From NCBI RefSeq assembly GCF_040954835.1, contig NW_027167714.1, positions 62,001 through 126,000 on the forward strand: a stretch of DNA of 64,000 bases, written 5' to 3'. The notes below the pieces were generated by a model. It was not told the DNA's origin and did not search any database. It saw only the letters and a list, made by a program, of their open reading frames with translations. Both the position numbers and the translations under genes were made by a program. This document shows, one piece after another, positions 11,296 through 20,513 of this stretch (within the stretch, counting starts at the first letter, position 1; the number at the start of each line of letters is the position of its first letter). Origin of the DNA: Lepisosteus oculatus (lineage: Eukaryota > Chordata > Actinopteri > Semionotiformes > Lepisosteidae).

Positions 11296-11533
11296 CAAAC
11301 ACAATCTGTGGCGTTTAGCGTGACATAGTCTTGCAGGCATCGTGCTGTCTCACTGCAATACTATACCGCTGGAGGAAACAGTCCATCTGGCCATGAAACT
11401 CATTTGAACGTCTAGCTACAGCAACTAACAATATCATGATTTATTCAGGATGTGTGGAATCAGCACGTCCCGGAGACAGCTTCCGAAATTGTGAGCATTC
11501 TCTGGTGGTGTCCTGCAGGGCGCCTGTGGGCGT

Positions 11534-11605
11534 GCGTTGGTGGTATAGTGGTGAGCATAGCTACCTTCCAAGCAGTTGACCCGCGTTCGATTCCCAGCCA
11601 ACGCA
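11534..11605 (+). pseudogene. tRNA-Gly(TCC), decayed copy
   Basis: 72-nt paralog of the gene at 4940. The T arm now reads CCGCG...CCCAG with two mispairs, and the downstream TTTT terminator has become ggttt. Acceptor and anticodon arms are intact. Probably inactive. Confidence 0.8.
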
Positions 11606-12155
11606 GTGGCGATTGGTTTCAAATGCTGTCATGAGCCTTGGATTGTGACTAGCAAAGCGAAGCCTTTTGAAAGAGCTAAAGCACTGCAAAACGGAATTGA
11701 AGGAGAATCTTACAGGGGATTCTGAGCAGTGTCTGCATACACGCAGTCCGATACGGGTGCTGAAAGCTTGAGCTACTCTCAATATCATGCTGCCTTTCCC
11801 CGGAGTAAATCTGTTACATTGAAAGAATGCTTCTGGCAGGTTCAAAAAGGGCCCCTTGTTAATTGGAGAAATCAATGATTTCGAATGAATTCTGTATGCG
11901 TTAAAAGACAGCTATACACAGAAAACATGCAGGACACTGCTCATGATGTTTCCCGAGCCGAAACACAGTGCGTTTTTCCAAGCCATCTGACAAAGCCCGC
12001 CCACTGAAAACTGCAGCAGATCGTGTAAAGACGTTCAACTTTGTAACTACTGCACGCACAGGAAGCAGAATAAATTCCTCTTTTCAAACTGTCAAATGTT
12101 TGCTTTGCGAACGCTGCAGGACATCGCACAATCTCTTTTGAATGGGGACAAACGA
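11606..12155. repeat. tRNA spacer family 1 (copy b)
   Basis: Near-identical to 5012-5560. After it, 12156-12384 is spacer related to 42480-42580 and 58501-58610 (inverted), leading directly into the U4 gene. Confidence 0.8.
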
Positions 12156-12428
12156 TTTCTTATGGGGCGCAGTAAATACAGACGTTTAAAAAGCTCCACT
12201 CATGCCGACAATGCAGCATGAAGAAGCGCAACCTAACATTTGACAGACAAAAGCCGGGCGCCGCTACGAGCAATATGAAATCAAACTGACAGCACACGGC
12301 GTTTCGCGCTGACTCAAAAGTGATCTCGACAGACGCTGTTCTCTGCATAACGCTGAAAGAGCTAAAGAGCGTTTCTGTTGAGACGTAACAAGCTCGTTTC
12401 TTTCTACCATGATGTCACCATGACCAAA

Positions 12429-12441
12429 TCTGTCTTTAAAC
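12429..12441 (-). promoter_or_regulatory. snRNA 3' box of U4 copy 2
   Basis: Same GTTTAAAGACAGA as at 2531-2543, with the same spacing from the U4 3' end. Confidence 0.85.
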
Positions 12442-12448
12442 ACCTTGC

Positions 12449-12594
12449 TCAGTCTCTGACGAGACTGTCAAAAATTGCTTTCGCCGATTGTATTGCAAAC
12501 CGGCGGAAGCGGGGTATTGGGAAAAGTTTTAAACTAGCAATAATCGCGCCTCAGCTAAACCTCACAGGCTACGATACTGCCACTGCGCAAAGCT
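12449..12594 (-). ncRNA. U4: U4 spliceosomal snRNA gene (copy 2)
   Basis: 146 nt, differing from copy 1 at about five positions. It keeps the canonical GCGATTATTGC of the 5' stem-loop base and stem I, the stem II strand GCTTTGCGCAGTGGCAG, the Sm site and the terminal stem (loop tga instead of taa in copy 1). One change is TTTAAAAC where U4 usually has TTGAAAAC, in the single-stranded linker after stem I. It has the same 3' box and the same ~84-bp upstream region as copy 1. It lies tRNA-Gly, spacer, U4 in order, whereas copy 1 precedes tRNA-Gly, consistent with a tandem unit being cut at different points. Confidence 0.94.
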
Positions 12595-12679
12595 GACGGT
12601 TGCCAGGCAACCGCGGGGATCTTATGGAAATCGTTATCAATCGTCTCATGGCATGTCGTTGCTGTAACGCTTCATATTT
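12595..12679 (-). promoter_or_regulatory. Upstream region of U4 copy 2
   Basis: Matches 2697-2779 almost base for base, then diverges abruptly into cggccggacacttcc. Contains a GTTGCC(T)GGCAAC palindrome next to the start site in both copies. Confidence 0.55.
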
Positions 12680-12800
12680 GCGGCCGGACACTTCCCGCCC
12701 CCCAAAGAAAAGAGCGCCAATCAGACAGGCGGAGACCGAGGACTCGCAGAGCAGACGGCCACAGTCGCCGTAATAAGAGCGATTGTGAGTGGTTTTGTTT

Positions 12801-12812
12801 TCTCTCTTTGAC
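12801..12812 (-). promoter_or_regulatory. snRNA 3' box of U5
   Basis: Minus-strand GTCAAAGAGAGA, 10 nt beyond the U5 3' end, close to the consensus GTTT(N0-3)AAARNNAGA. Confidence 0.7.
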
Positions 12813-12822
12813 CAGCCCAGCT

Positions 12823-12941
12823 GTGCCCCACCCGAAGGCAGGGAAGCACAAAAATTGTATGGAACTCATTCATGCTCCTCTCCATGGAAATCTTTAGTAA
12901 AAGGCAAAAGATTTGTACGAGATGAAGAGAAACCAGAGTGC
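12823..12941 (-). ncRNA. U5: U5 spliceosomal snRNA gene
   Basis: U5 aligns exon ends in the spliceosome. On the minus strand: ACTCTGGTTTCTCTTCA, then loop 1 with the invariant GCCTTTTAC (12897-12905) closed by AAATCTTT...AAAGATTT, then TCCATGGAGAGGA, an Sm site CAATTTTTG (12849-12857) and a terminal hairpin closed by GTGC/GCAC with a CTTCGG loop. Length 119 nt fits the family (about 116). The first three bases differ from the usual ATA. It has its own 3' box and is divergent from the U1 fragment 132 bp away, so this was a paired snRNA locus. The gene looks intact. Confidence 0.94.
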
Positions 12942-13073
12942 GTGGCTGGACAGCTGCAGGAGCCCAGGCTGCCTTCAAGGCCTCTGCCCTGCCGGTCGTG
13001 GTTGGCAATGCACCTGGCCTTACAAACGAGCCAGTGGGGCCCGTTCAGCTCCGGGCTCATCGCCTGCGGCTCT
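12942..13073. promoter_or_regulatory. Bidirectional U5/U1 snRNA promoter region
   Basis: 132 bp between two divergent snRNA starts must contain both proximal elements if both genes were active. It is GC-rich. I see no confident PSE or octamer, so the assignment rests on position only. Confidence 0.45.
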
Positions 13074-13105
13074 CGGCTTACCTGGCAGGGGAGATACCTT
13101 GATCA
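13074..13105 (+). pseudogene. U1: 5' end of U1 snRNA, interrupted by a LINE
   Basis: CTTACCTGGCAGGGGAGATA and the following ccttgatca reproduce nt 4-32 of U1 with one difference (A to T). This covers the 5'-splice-site-pairing ACTTACCTG region less its first bases, and stem-loop I's 5' strand. Homology ends sharply at GATCA; U1 would continue cgaaggtgg, but LINE 5' UTR follows. No remaining U1 sequence is found downstream. The divergent U5 makes this a real snRNA locus rather than a stray retrocopy. Confidence 0.85.
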
Positions 13106-13172
13106 GCCTGTAGTTGGAGTAGTTGGATTGTTTTCTTGTTTTGTGGAAGCAGTGTTTGTTTTGCAGTTTGAG

Positions 13173-14600
13173 ATGGCAACCTTTGGATCCCGCAAGAATG
13201 CTGTACGTTTTGAGCTTTTGGATGACCTCTTCATGGATCGTATGCAGTTCAGCAGAAAAGTGTTACAGAAGGAACTTGGCTTTGAACCTCGGCACTTGGA
13301 TTTCATCTTCGCTCTCCCAGGTCAGAAAGCATTTGAGGTTGTTTTTGCTACCTATTCTCCATTTGAACAATGTGTGGATGTGTTTGAGGCAAAAAGAGGG
13401 AAAGTTCCTGCCCTTGAGAAGATCAACTTGCAGCCTCTGACACAGAGAGAGAGGAAAACGGTGCATGTTGTTATGTTCTCGGAACTGGCAAAGACGGAGG
13501 ACATTCACACCTGGCTTAAGCAGTACTGCACCGTCCACCATGGAACTGAGGTTAGAGATGTTGACGGTATAAAAACAGGAGCAAGGAAATTCGAGGTTCG
13601 CTTGCTACCGGACAATGTCAATGGAGGCTTAAGGCACCTGCCCTCTACAATCCAGCTGGGCGCCTGCAATGGCTATGTTTTTTATGTGGGACAACCAAAG
13701 GTGTGTCGGCGCTGTGGTGCTGTGGGACACCTGGCATCGTCCTGCACTGTGAAATGCTGCAAGACCTGTGGCAAACAGGGACATTTAGCCTTTGACTGTT
13801 CAATGCTGCCAAAGTGCAATTTATGTGGCTCGGAAGGACACGTTTTTAAGAACTGCCCTCACACCTACGCCAATAAACTCAAAATGAGAAAGGATGAGGC
13901 AGTGCTTGTTTCAGCCAAACCGGCCCGAAAAGCCAAAGCAAACAACAAGTCAAACAAAGAACCCTTGTTGGACAAAGAGTCTCAGCCTCCAGCCAGGATC
14001 AGTCCTGCTGTGGCTCCGGGGCCGGTGGAAGAGAAATCCACTACGCCCCCACAACCGCAGACTGCACCAGACAAGCACGAGGGTTTGAAAACCCCCGAGA
14101 ACAGCGAGGACCCCTCCCCCACTCCTGCTCCTCAGAACGAGGGCCAGTGTGGGGCCCCCAGGTGGAGCGGGTCCAGCGACGATACCCAGGATTCAGCGGA
14201 GCTGCTTTTCTCAGACTCTGCAAGTGCTACAGATGCCCTCCTCTCCTCCATCCAGTCCATCACGGAGGATCTGCAACAGCTGGTTGGTGAGGGGGAAGAG
14301 GAGACTGGTGCATCGGCTCCACCCCTTTCCCCTCAGTGCTCCCAGGAGCTGGACTTGAGGAAAAGGAAAAATGACTCTGTTTTCTCCCCGAGCGAGGAGG
14401 AAGGAGAGCATGGCGATGGGGACAGCTGGAACCCCTCCACCCCTCCTTCTACCCCCTTCCTTGAAATGGACTCCGTGAATGCTTTTACTGCTGCCACCCT
14501 GATGAAGGCTCATTCAGAGGATGGCTGGCAGGAAATTGGTAAGAAGAAAAAGAAAAAGAAGAAGGTAACTGGTGAGACCGAAGAGAAATGTGTTTTGTAA
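13173..14600 (+). CDS. LINE ORF1 protein with three CCHC zinc knuckles
   Basis: 475 residues from the ATG at 13173 (MATFGSRKNAVRFEL). The N-terminal ~170 residues are gag-like, with AFEVVFATYSPFEQC. Three CCHC knuckles follow in order: CRRCGAVGHLASSC, CKTCGKQGHLAFDC and CNLCGSEGHVFKNC. After these comes a long Pro/Ser/Glu-rich disordered tail ending in a lysine run (KKKKKKKK). ORF1 binds LINE RNA and chaperones reverse transcription. The frame is open upstream to 12789, but that part is antisense U5, promoter and U1, so the internal ATG just after the 5' UTR is preferred. No stop interrupts it, so the element is young. It ends 27 bp before the ORF2 start. Confidence 0.88.
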   Translation: MATFGSRKNAVRFELLDDLFMDRMQFSRKVLQKELGFEPRHLDFIFALPGQKAFEVVFATYSPFEQCVDVFEAKRGKVPALEKINLQPLTQRERKTVHVVMFSELAKTEDIHTWLKQYCTVHHGTEVRDVDGIKTGARKFEVRLLPDNVNGGLRHLPSTIQLGACNGYVFYVGQPKVCRRCGAVGHLASSCTVKCCKTCGKQGHLAFDCSMLPKCNLCGSEGHVFKNCPHTYANKLKMRKDEAVLVSAKPARKAKANNKSNKEPLLDKESQPPARISPAVAPGPVEEKSTTPPQPQTAPDKHEGLKTPENSEDPSPTPAPQNEGQCGAPRWSGSSDDTQDSAELLFSDSASATDALLSSIQSITEDLQQLVGEGEEETGASAPPLSPQCSQELDLRKRKNDSVFSPSEEEGEHGDGDSWNPSTPPSTPFLEMDSVNAFTAATLMKAHSEDGWQEIGKKKKKKKKVTGETEEKCVL

Positions 14601-14626
14601 AGACTGGTTCCACTTTCTTATGTAAT

Positions 14627-16887
14627 ATGGCTCTAAACAAAATTTCTCTTAACACCAGAGGTATCAATGACAGAGTTAAATGCCAGTGTGTCTTTGATTA
14701 CCTCCAGCAGAGAGAGGGAGATGTGTTGATGTTGCAGGAGTGTGCTTTAGCCTATCAAGAGAGGTATAAAAGCTTTGAAGATAGGTGGGATAAAGGGCCT
14801 TCTGTTTGGTCAGGGGACAATAACAACAGAGCCTCTGGCGTGGCCATTCTTTTCAAAGGATGGGCTTTCAAATTGAAAAGTATTCAGAGGGTCATAGATG
14901 GCAGGTTGCTGTGTGTGAATGTGGAATGGGGCACCGTTAACCTGCGGCTAATCAATGTGTATTGTCCTACTGACGTGGGAGGAAGGGTGGAGCTACTCAA
15001 GGCACTCTCTCCCCTATTGTTAAGTAACACAGACGTGATAGTGGGAGGGGATTTTAATTGTATCTTAGAGCACACAGACAGGCAGTCTAGCTCTCCGATA
15101 AAATTGGATTCCAGCTCACTGGCCCTGCAAAACTTAGTTCAAGACTTTAAACTCTCAGACACATATAGATGTATATATCCCACAACAGCAGGATATACAT
15201 GGTCAGGGAGGAATAGCAGCTCCAGAATTGACTATTGCTTTGTCTCAGAGAGAGTGAAAGCTGTTGGGGTCACTCTTCAGCCTGTCTTCTTCTCAGATCA
15301 TCAGGCTTTAGGGTGTAGAGTGGAACTCCAGGGCGGGACTGTCTTTGGCCCAGGCCTCTGGAAACTCAACACAAAGCTGCTAGAGAACGAGGGGGTAGTA
15401 TCCCGCTACAAGGAGAAACTATCACAGTGGCTGTCCTTGCAGTGTCTGTACGGGTCAGTAGGAGAGTGGTGGGAGGAGGTGAAGATGAGGACAAAGGCCT
15501 TTTTCATGGCTGAGGGAAGGAAGGCTGCTGCCAGACGGAGAGGAGTGCTAGCCAGGAAACAGAGGCAGCTGCAGCGTCTCTACACGATGCTGCACAGTGG
15601 CTTCGATGTGCTCGAGGATATCACCCTTTTAAAAAAGGATATCCGGAGCATAGCCGTTGAAAGTAGTCGAGGAGTGCTGTTAAGAAGCAGAGTGCAGTTC
15701 TTGGAAGAAAATAAGAAGTGTACTCGCTTCTTTTTCAGGAAAGTGGTAGGCTCCAAGTCTGTCATGGAAAGTGTAGTTGATGAGGAGGGACGAGAGAGAA
15801 CAGAGCCGAGTGCTATCCTCTCCTGCACCGAGGCCTTCTACTCAAGACTGTGCAGCTCTACAGAGTTAAAGGATGAAGAAATTCATTTTTTTACCTCAAA
15901 GCTAGAAAACGTTTTGAGTGAAGAAGATAGGGAAGTACTTGAGAGGGATTTGACAGTAGAAGAGCTGAGACAGGCTATGGAGAGCTTACAGAAGGGGAAA
16001 ACTCCGGGTGCTGACGGGCTCCCTAAAGAATTTTATTGCACCTTTTGGGATCTGCTTCAGGATCCGCTACAGCTCCTATTCGAGGAAAGCTATAAGACAG
16101 AATTGCTGCCTGACTCCTTAAGAGAAGGCACTATCTCTCTCTTGTTTAAGAAAGGAGCAAAGAATGACATAAAGAACTGGAGACCCCTCAGCCTGTTAGG
16201 CGTGGACACTAAGATCCTGTCCAAAGCCCTTTTCCTGCGCCTACAAAATGTAGTGGCCTCACTGGTAGGGAAAGAACAGACTTGTGGGATAGCAGGACGC
16301 CTGATGAGCGACAACCTGGCCTTGTTGAGGGATGTCTGTCTGTACTCTGAGGATCGCTCCCTCCCTCTGTGCATTTTAGGTGTAGACCTAGAAAAGGCCT
16401 TTGACCTCCTAAACCGGCAGTACTTTACATCGGTACTTGAGCACATGAAGTTTGGCCCCATCATGAGAAAGTGGATTAACCTGCTGTACACAGGTAGCAA
16501 CAGCAGAGTCATGGTTAATGGCAATAGATCACGCCCCTTTGAAGTCTGTTCAGGGGTGAGGCAGGGCTGCCCATTATCCCCCTTGTTATTCGTTTTGGCT
16601 ATGGAGCCCTTAGCCTGTGCCTTGCGCCAGGATCAGGCCATTAATGGGATACCAGTGCCTGGAAGTGGGGGAGGAGAGGTAAAGACATCTCTATACATGG
16701 ATGACGTCACCCTACTCCTCTCTGACAATGCCTCAATTAGCAGAGCTCTGCAGTGCTGTGATCGGTTCTCTTTGGCTTCCTCTGCAAAAATTAACACATC
16801 TAAGAGTGAGATTTTTTATCAGAACTGGAGGGAGCCAAAAGAAGGACATGATCTCAGGCTGCAAGAGAAGATAATTAATTTACAGGT
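14627..16887 (+). CDS. LINE ORF2 (endonuclease plus reverse transcriptase), C-terminus lost
   Basis: Begins MALNKISLNTRGINDR. Endonuclease landmarks: VLMLQEC, then GGDFNCILEHTDR, YTWSGRN, SRIDYCFVS and FSDHQALGC. RT follows: GKTPGADGLPKEFY, GVDLEKAFDLLN (motif A), GVRQGCPLSPLLF (motif B) and SLYMDDVTLLLS (catalytic YMDD). About 754 residues are LINE-derived; the frame runs on to a stop at 16933 in unrelated sequence. The family usually has ~1,200 residues, so thumb and C-terminal region are absent. EN and RT cores look intact with no stops. The start is the ATG 26 bp after the ORF1 stop. Confidence 0.88.
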
Positions 16888-17611
16888 GCCATTCCCCGGC
16901 ATTGTGGCCATTGTCGGTGCTCACACGCGATAAGATAAGGCGGAGGAGAGCGGGGCATGCCCAGCGCCAGACATTCAAGGAGGGGGCAGTGTGAGGTGAG
17001 GTGAGGTGAGGTGAGGTGAGGTGCGACACGCCGGAGCCCCGACGCAGCTAATGCAGAGCAACTGTTGGACTGGCATCGAAAGGACGTGTGCGCACGGAGC
17101 GAGCCTTCCCTGCGGCGGAGCGCGGGAACTTTCTCCCACCTCCCGCTGCAGGAGTTGTGTGCGCTGCAGCGGTGCCGAGAGAAAAGCACAGAAGGCAGCA
17201 GGCTCTGGAGAGCAGGTAAGAGACGGAGCCTTGTGGGCAGGCGAGCAGGCCCGTTTTTTGGAAATTGCTGAAAAGGTTTGTTCGGTGTGTGGCAGGCGCA
17301 CGTCGCGAGCTTGCGTGGCGATCTGCCGGTCTGGAGTTATGCAAATGAGGCCGAATTGCATCCCGGGACATGCTGCGAATGCGCAATGGCGACTGCAGAT
17401 GTGTAGGAAACGGCGCGCTCGTTTTCTCGTTTTGCCCACACTTTTGAGTGTTAGTGTGGCGTGTGAGTGTGCGAAAGAGTGGGCCCAGCAGGAGGCGGTG
17501 GCGTGCGGGGCGAGGAGGTGGCCTAGGCTGCGCAATTTGTGCTGTGGGTGCGGGCCTCTTGCAACTTGGTTTATTTGGTTTATTTATGGTTCGCATAAAT
17601 AAAACCGGAAA
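16888..17611. other. GC- and CpG-rich block of unknown origin
   Basis: Unlike its AT-rich neighbours. Contains a (GAGGT)n pentamer run at about 16992-17022, an octamer ATGCAAAT inside gttatgcaaatgag (17338-17351), and a splice-donor-like gagcaggtaagag at 17209-17221. Long open frames on both strands are expected from CpG richness and show no domain. It could be a CpG-island promoter fragment or the 5' end of another element. Confidence 0.4.
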
Positions 17612-19197
17612 AGAGGAATTTATTCTGCTTCCTGTGCGTGCAGTAGTTACAAAGTTGAACGTCTTTACACGATCTGCTGCAGTTTTCAGTGGGCGGGCTT
17701 TGTCAGATGGCTTTTAAAAACGCAATGTGTTTCGGCTCGGGAAACATCATGAGAAGTGTCCTGCATGTTTTCAGTGTATAGCTGTCTTTTAACGCATACA
17801 GAATTCATTCAAAATCATTGATTTCTCCAATTAACAAGGGTCCCTTAAAGGATGAGTCAAAGTAACGTCTAATCGGATTAGTTTCCTTTGAGCTGGTTCA
17901 GAGTTTGCTCAAGAGTTTACCTTTAACAGATGCGCAAAGAAGAATGTTGGGGGTGCATGCTTCAAGGCGCCTTACAGCTGTAGGGAGTGATTTGAGACGA
18001 TTCGTGGCGTGTGCTCGTTCCCATATACCGTACGCCCCGGGGTGCAGTGCCAGGATGACGTACAATACTGCTTGGGCACGTAACGGCATTATATGCAAGT
18101 GCGGGACGTGAGGGTTTTCGTTTGTTCTTTTTGTTTTGCTCTGCTTTGCTTTGTTCCGTGGTCAAGAGGCGTAAGGTAAGTTGTAATCCAGGGAGTACAC
18201 TGGTGGCAAACAGTCCAAGGTGAGAGGTGAGGTCCAAAGTCGAAAAGGCAGAAGGGGAGTCCAATATCCAGAATAAAAGAAGTAATGGAAAAAACGCCAG
18301 GTAGAGCTCTCAAGGAGTAGACTCAATACCAGCGGGAAGCAGGTAAAGATGGTAAAAATAGCACTGCGTACCGCACGGTGGAGTGTGTGCAGGTGGGTTA
18401 ACTCGTGCGGCGGCGTTTGTTAATAATCACCCGCTGCTGGTGCTGATTAGATTGCTTAAGAGTTGGTCTTAACTGCCTGGCGGTCATGACAAGCTCCTCT
18501 TTAAGCTGTGGTTTAGTTTTGCATTCATGTGTTTCTAGAGCAGTTATTTATGGGGGTGGGTGGGTCTTTCACAGAGGCTCAGGACAAATCCCCTGCATGA
18601 AAGTCTACTGTGTGCGTTCAAACAGTCACAGGTCAAGAGCCAGGCAGGAGGACAATGGACAGAAGAAGCAACAAACTAAAAATAAAAGAACGAATATGAA
18701 AAAGCCACCATCTTTTTCTTTTTGACATTTTCCGACTTTCATGCAAGCCAGGACAAAGTTGCTCGTAGCTACTTGTGGATTCAAATACTCTATCGAGTGC
18801 TTTGATGAGTTTTTGCAATTTGATTGTCGTCCTGTCAGCCTGTTTCTGTTTTTTTTTTTCAATCTAGGGATGGAAAGTATGAGGGAAATGATGGAGCAAT
18901 CAATAACCGCTCCGGAAAAATGGCAGAAAGAAATGGTCCGTCACTAAGGACATTTGTGAAGCAGAGGAGTGACATCACCACAAAGGCGACACATTCTGCT
19001 GATGGTTTTGGTGAATAATGATTGAGGCGCGTTAAGAGAAAGGTAGCTGTGTCAGCATGCGTAGGCTGCAAAGGATCAAGCAAAGGTTTGCTCCATGCTG
19101 AAAAGAGAAGAAAAGAAGCACAACGTTTCGACCTTGGAGCCTTCTGCGCCATTTTCTTTAGCGGTGATGATGTTTACATTGGAAAAACTGAGACATG

Positions 19198-19270
19198 CGT
19201 CCCTGGGTGGGCTTGAACCACCAACCTTCCGGTTAATGCCGAATGCGCTAACCGATTGCACCACAGAGAC
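19198..19270 (-). pseudogene. tRNA-Asn relic (anticodon loop one base short)
   Basis: Paralog of the intact gene at 60265-60338. The anticodon loop reads CATTAA, six nucleotides instead of seven, so no proper GTT anticodon is presented. Acceptor, D and T arms and a downstream TTTTT remain. It may still be transcribed. Confidence 0.85.
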
Positions 19271-19513
19271 TGACGGCCGCTTGAGCTCCCTACATTTGCA
19301 GGTTTATGGTCAAAGAAAACAATCACTTGCACTTCTTGCAGCCGGCAATCTTTTTCCACTGACAACCAAGAAATGGATTTCATCTTTCACAAGCTGTATG
19401 GATTTCTTCAAAAACAAGTTATTCCAGAAAGGAAATGAATTCTTGCATTAAACTGAACCAAGCTGTACATGTTTGTCTGAAATGAGACATTCGGCACAAC
19501 AAGACACGGAGAG

Positions 19514-19587
19514 AGGCACCGCTGGTATTCAGACCCAGGATCGCCTGCTTACTAGGCAGGCACTTTAAGCCACTAGGGAACAGCGCC
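19514..19587 (-). pseudogene. tRNA-Thr(AGT)-like relic
   Basis: 74 nt with the anticodon loop CTAGTAA of tRNA-Thr, but the D arm is degraded (TTCCCTAGTGGCTT) and the B-box reads GGTCTGAATAC. The same form is present at 60582-60655, so decay preceded the duplication. Confidence 0.75.
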
Positions 19588-20039
19588 AGCAGAGCACCGC
19601 CCTTTTACAGACACTTGGACACATCTGTGTTCGGTGTGCACTTAACCTGCTCTCTGAGCCCGTTGCCTCCGTCCCATTTAATAGCAGAACTGACGCCAAG
19701 AGAAATGATGAGAAATGGCATTTATCGGGCACTTTTCATGTCCAAGGAGCTCAATGCCCTTGACACCTCCCATTCTTTGGCGACACCATTTTTTCTTTTA
19801 ATTTCTATACTTATTGATAGAATAAAAACGATATGTCATGTACTGTAAGGGAAATGTCTCTTTTCATGGGGAAAGCTAGCACCAGCAAATGTTGTGTTTA
19901 GAAGAAGTGATTTAACATGACACGTGACCTAATTTACCGGAGCAAAAGCTCACCCAGCAAGCCCTGCTTTACTTCTACAGGAGAGAAGTACTGTAGAGTC
20001 TGCAAGATGTTCAGCTGGGTAGCTACGTCAGCATGCCTC

Positions 20040-20190
20040 GGCTGCAAAGGAACAAGTAATAGGTTTATTGCATGCTGAAAAGAGAAGAACGGAAACACAG
20101 TGTTTCGGCTGTGAGGTCTTCTCACACCTGAAGAAGCCTCACACCTGTAAAAGGCTCCATGGTTTTCTTTCTTCTCTTTTCAACATGGAA
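20040..20190. repeat. Inverted repeat resembling Penelope-type hammerhead termini
   Basis: Contains gctgaaaagagaagaa...cacctgaagaag...tttctttcttctcttttcaac, a degenerate relative of the palindrome at 48849-48955. Copies also occur at 61130-61275, 19085-19150 and 60155-60225. Confidence 0.5.
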
Positions 20191-20440
20191 TACACCTATT
20201 GTCTGCAAGATGTGACAATTTCATGGTGTTTTGGAAGAAAACCTTTTTTCTTTGAATTCAAAATCAATCGGAATTTCAGCACGACACATCAACACTTTTT
20301 CTTTTTTAAGGAGATGATATTTTAAACCTGATAAAAATAGTAGGAAACACAAGTTTCTTGCTGTGAAAATTTAGATGGGGAAGTGTACTACTAGTAGCAG
20401 TGTAGAGCTCTCTGTGGTGGAGTGCAAGCACATGTTCTAT

Positions 20441-20513
20441 GGGCCAGTGGCGTAATGGATAATGCATCTGACTTCGGATCAGAAGATTGTAGGTTCGAAT
20501 CCTGCTTGGCTCG
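20441..20513 (+). tRNA. tRNA-Arg(TCG)
   Basis: 73 nt with acceptor GGGCCAG, A-box TGGCGTAATGG, anticodon loop CTTCGGA (TCG) and B-box GGTTCGAATCC. TTTT lies 7 nt downstream. The body is that of vertebrate tRNA-Arg(ACG), and the flanks are homologous to the Arg(ACG) locus at 33566. Two extra G-U pairs (2-71 and 7-66) make it slightly weaker than its copy at 61531. Confidence 0.88.

Larger units (their letters stand above)
13106..16887 (+). mobile_element. Tx1-clade-like LINE inserted in U1 snRNA, 3' end missing
   Basis: Complete 5' end (a short ~67-bp 5' UTR after the U1 junction), full ORF1 with three CCHC knuckles, and ORF2 with AP-type endonuclease and most of the reverse transcriptase. 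Sequence leaves the LINE near 16887, inside ORF2, and enters unrelated GC-rich DNA without 3' UTR or tail. LINEs usually lose the 5' end, so loss of the 3' end points to a later deletion or rearrangement (or an assembly join). Knuckle-bearing ORF1 plus endonuclease fits the Tx1 group of L1-like elements, some members of which target RNA genes. Confidence 0.85.

Noticed and set aside
12789-13172. 128-residue upstream extension of the LINE ORF1 frame
   Set aside because: It reads through antisense U5, the snRNA promoter and the U1 fragment, so it is chance openness; the ATG at 13173 is preferred.
17021-17602. Overlapping 180-190 residue frames on both strands
   Set aside because: CpG-rich DNA with no domain, low complexity and no homologous motif; stops are rare by composition.
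19095-19451. Frame with LGGLEPPTFRLMPNALTDC
   Set aside because: Translation of antisense tRNA-Asn; not a protein gene.
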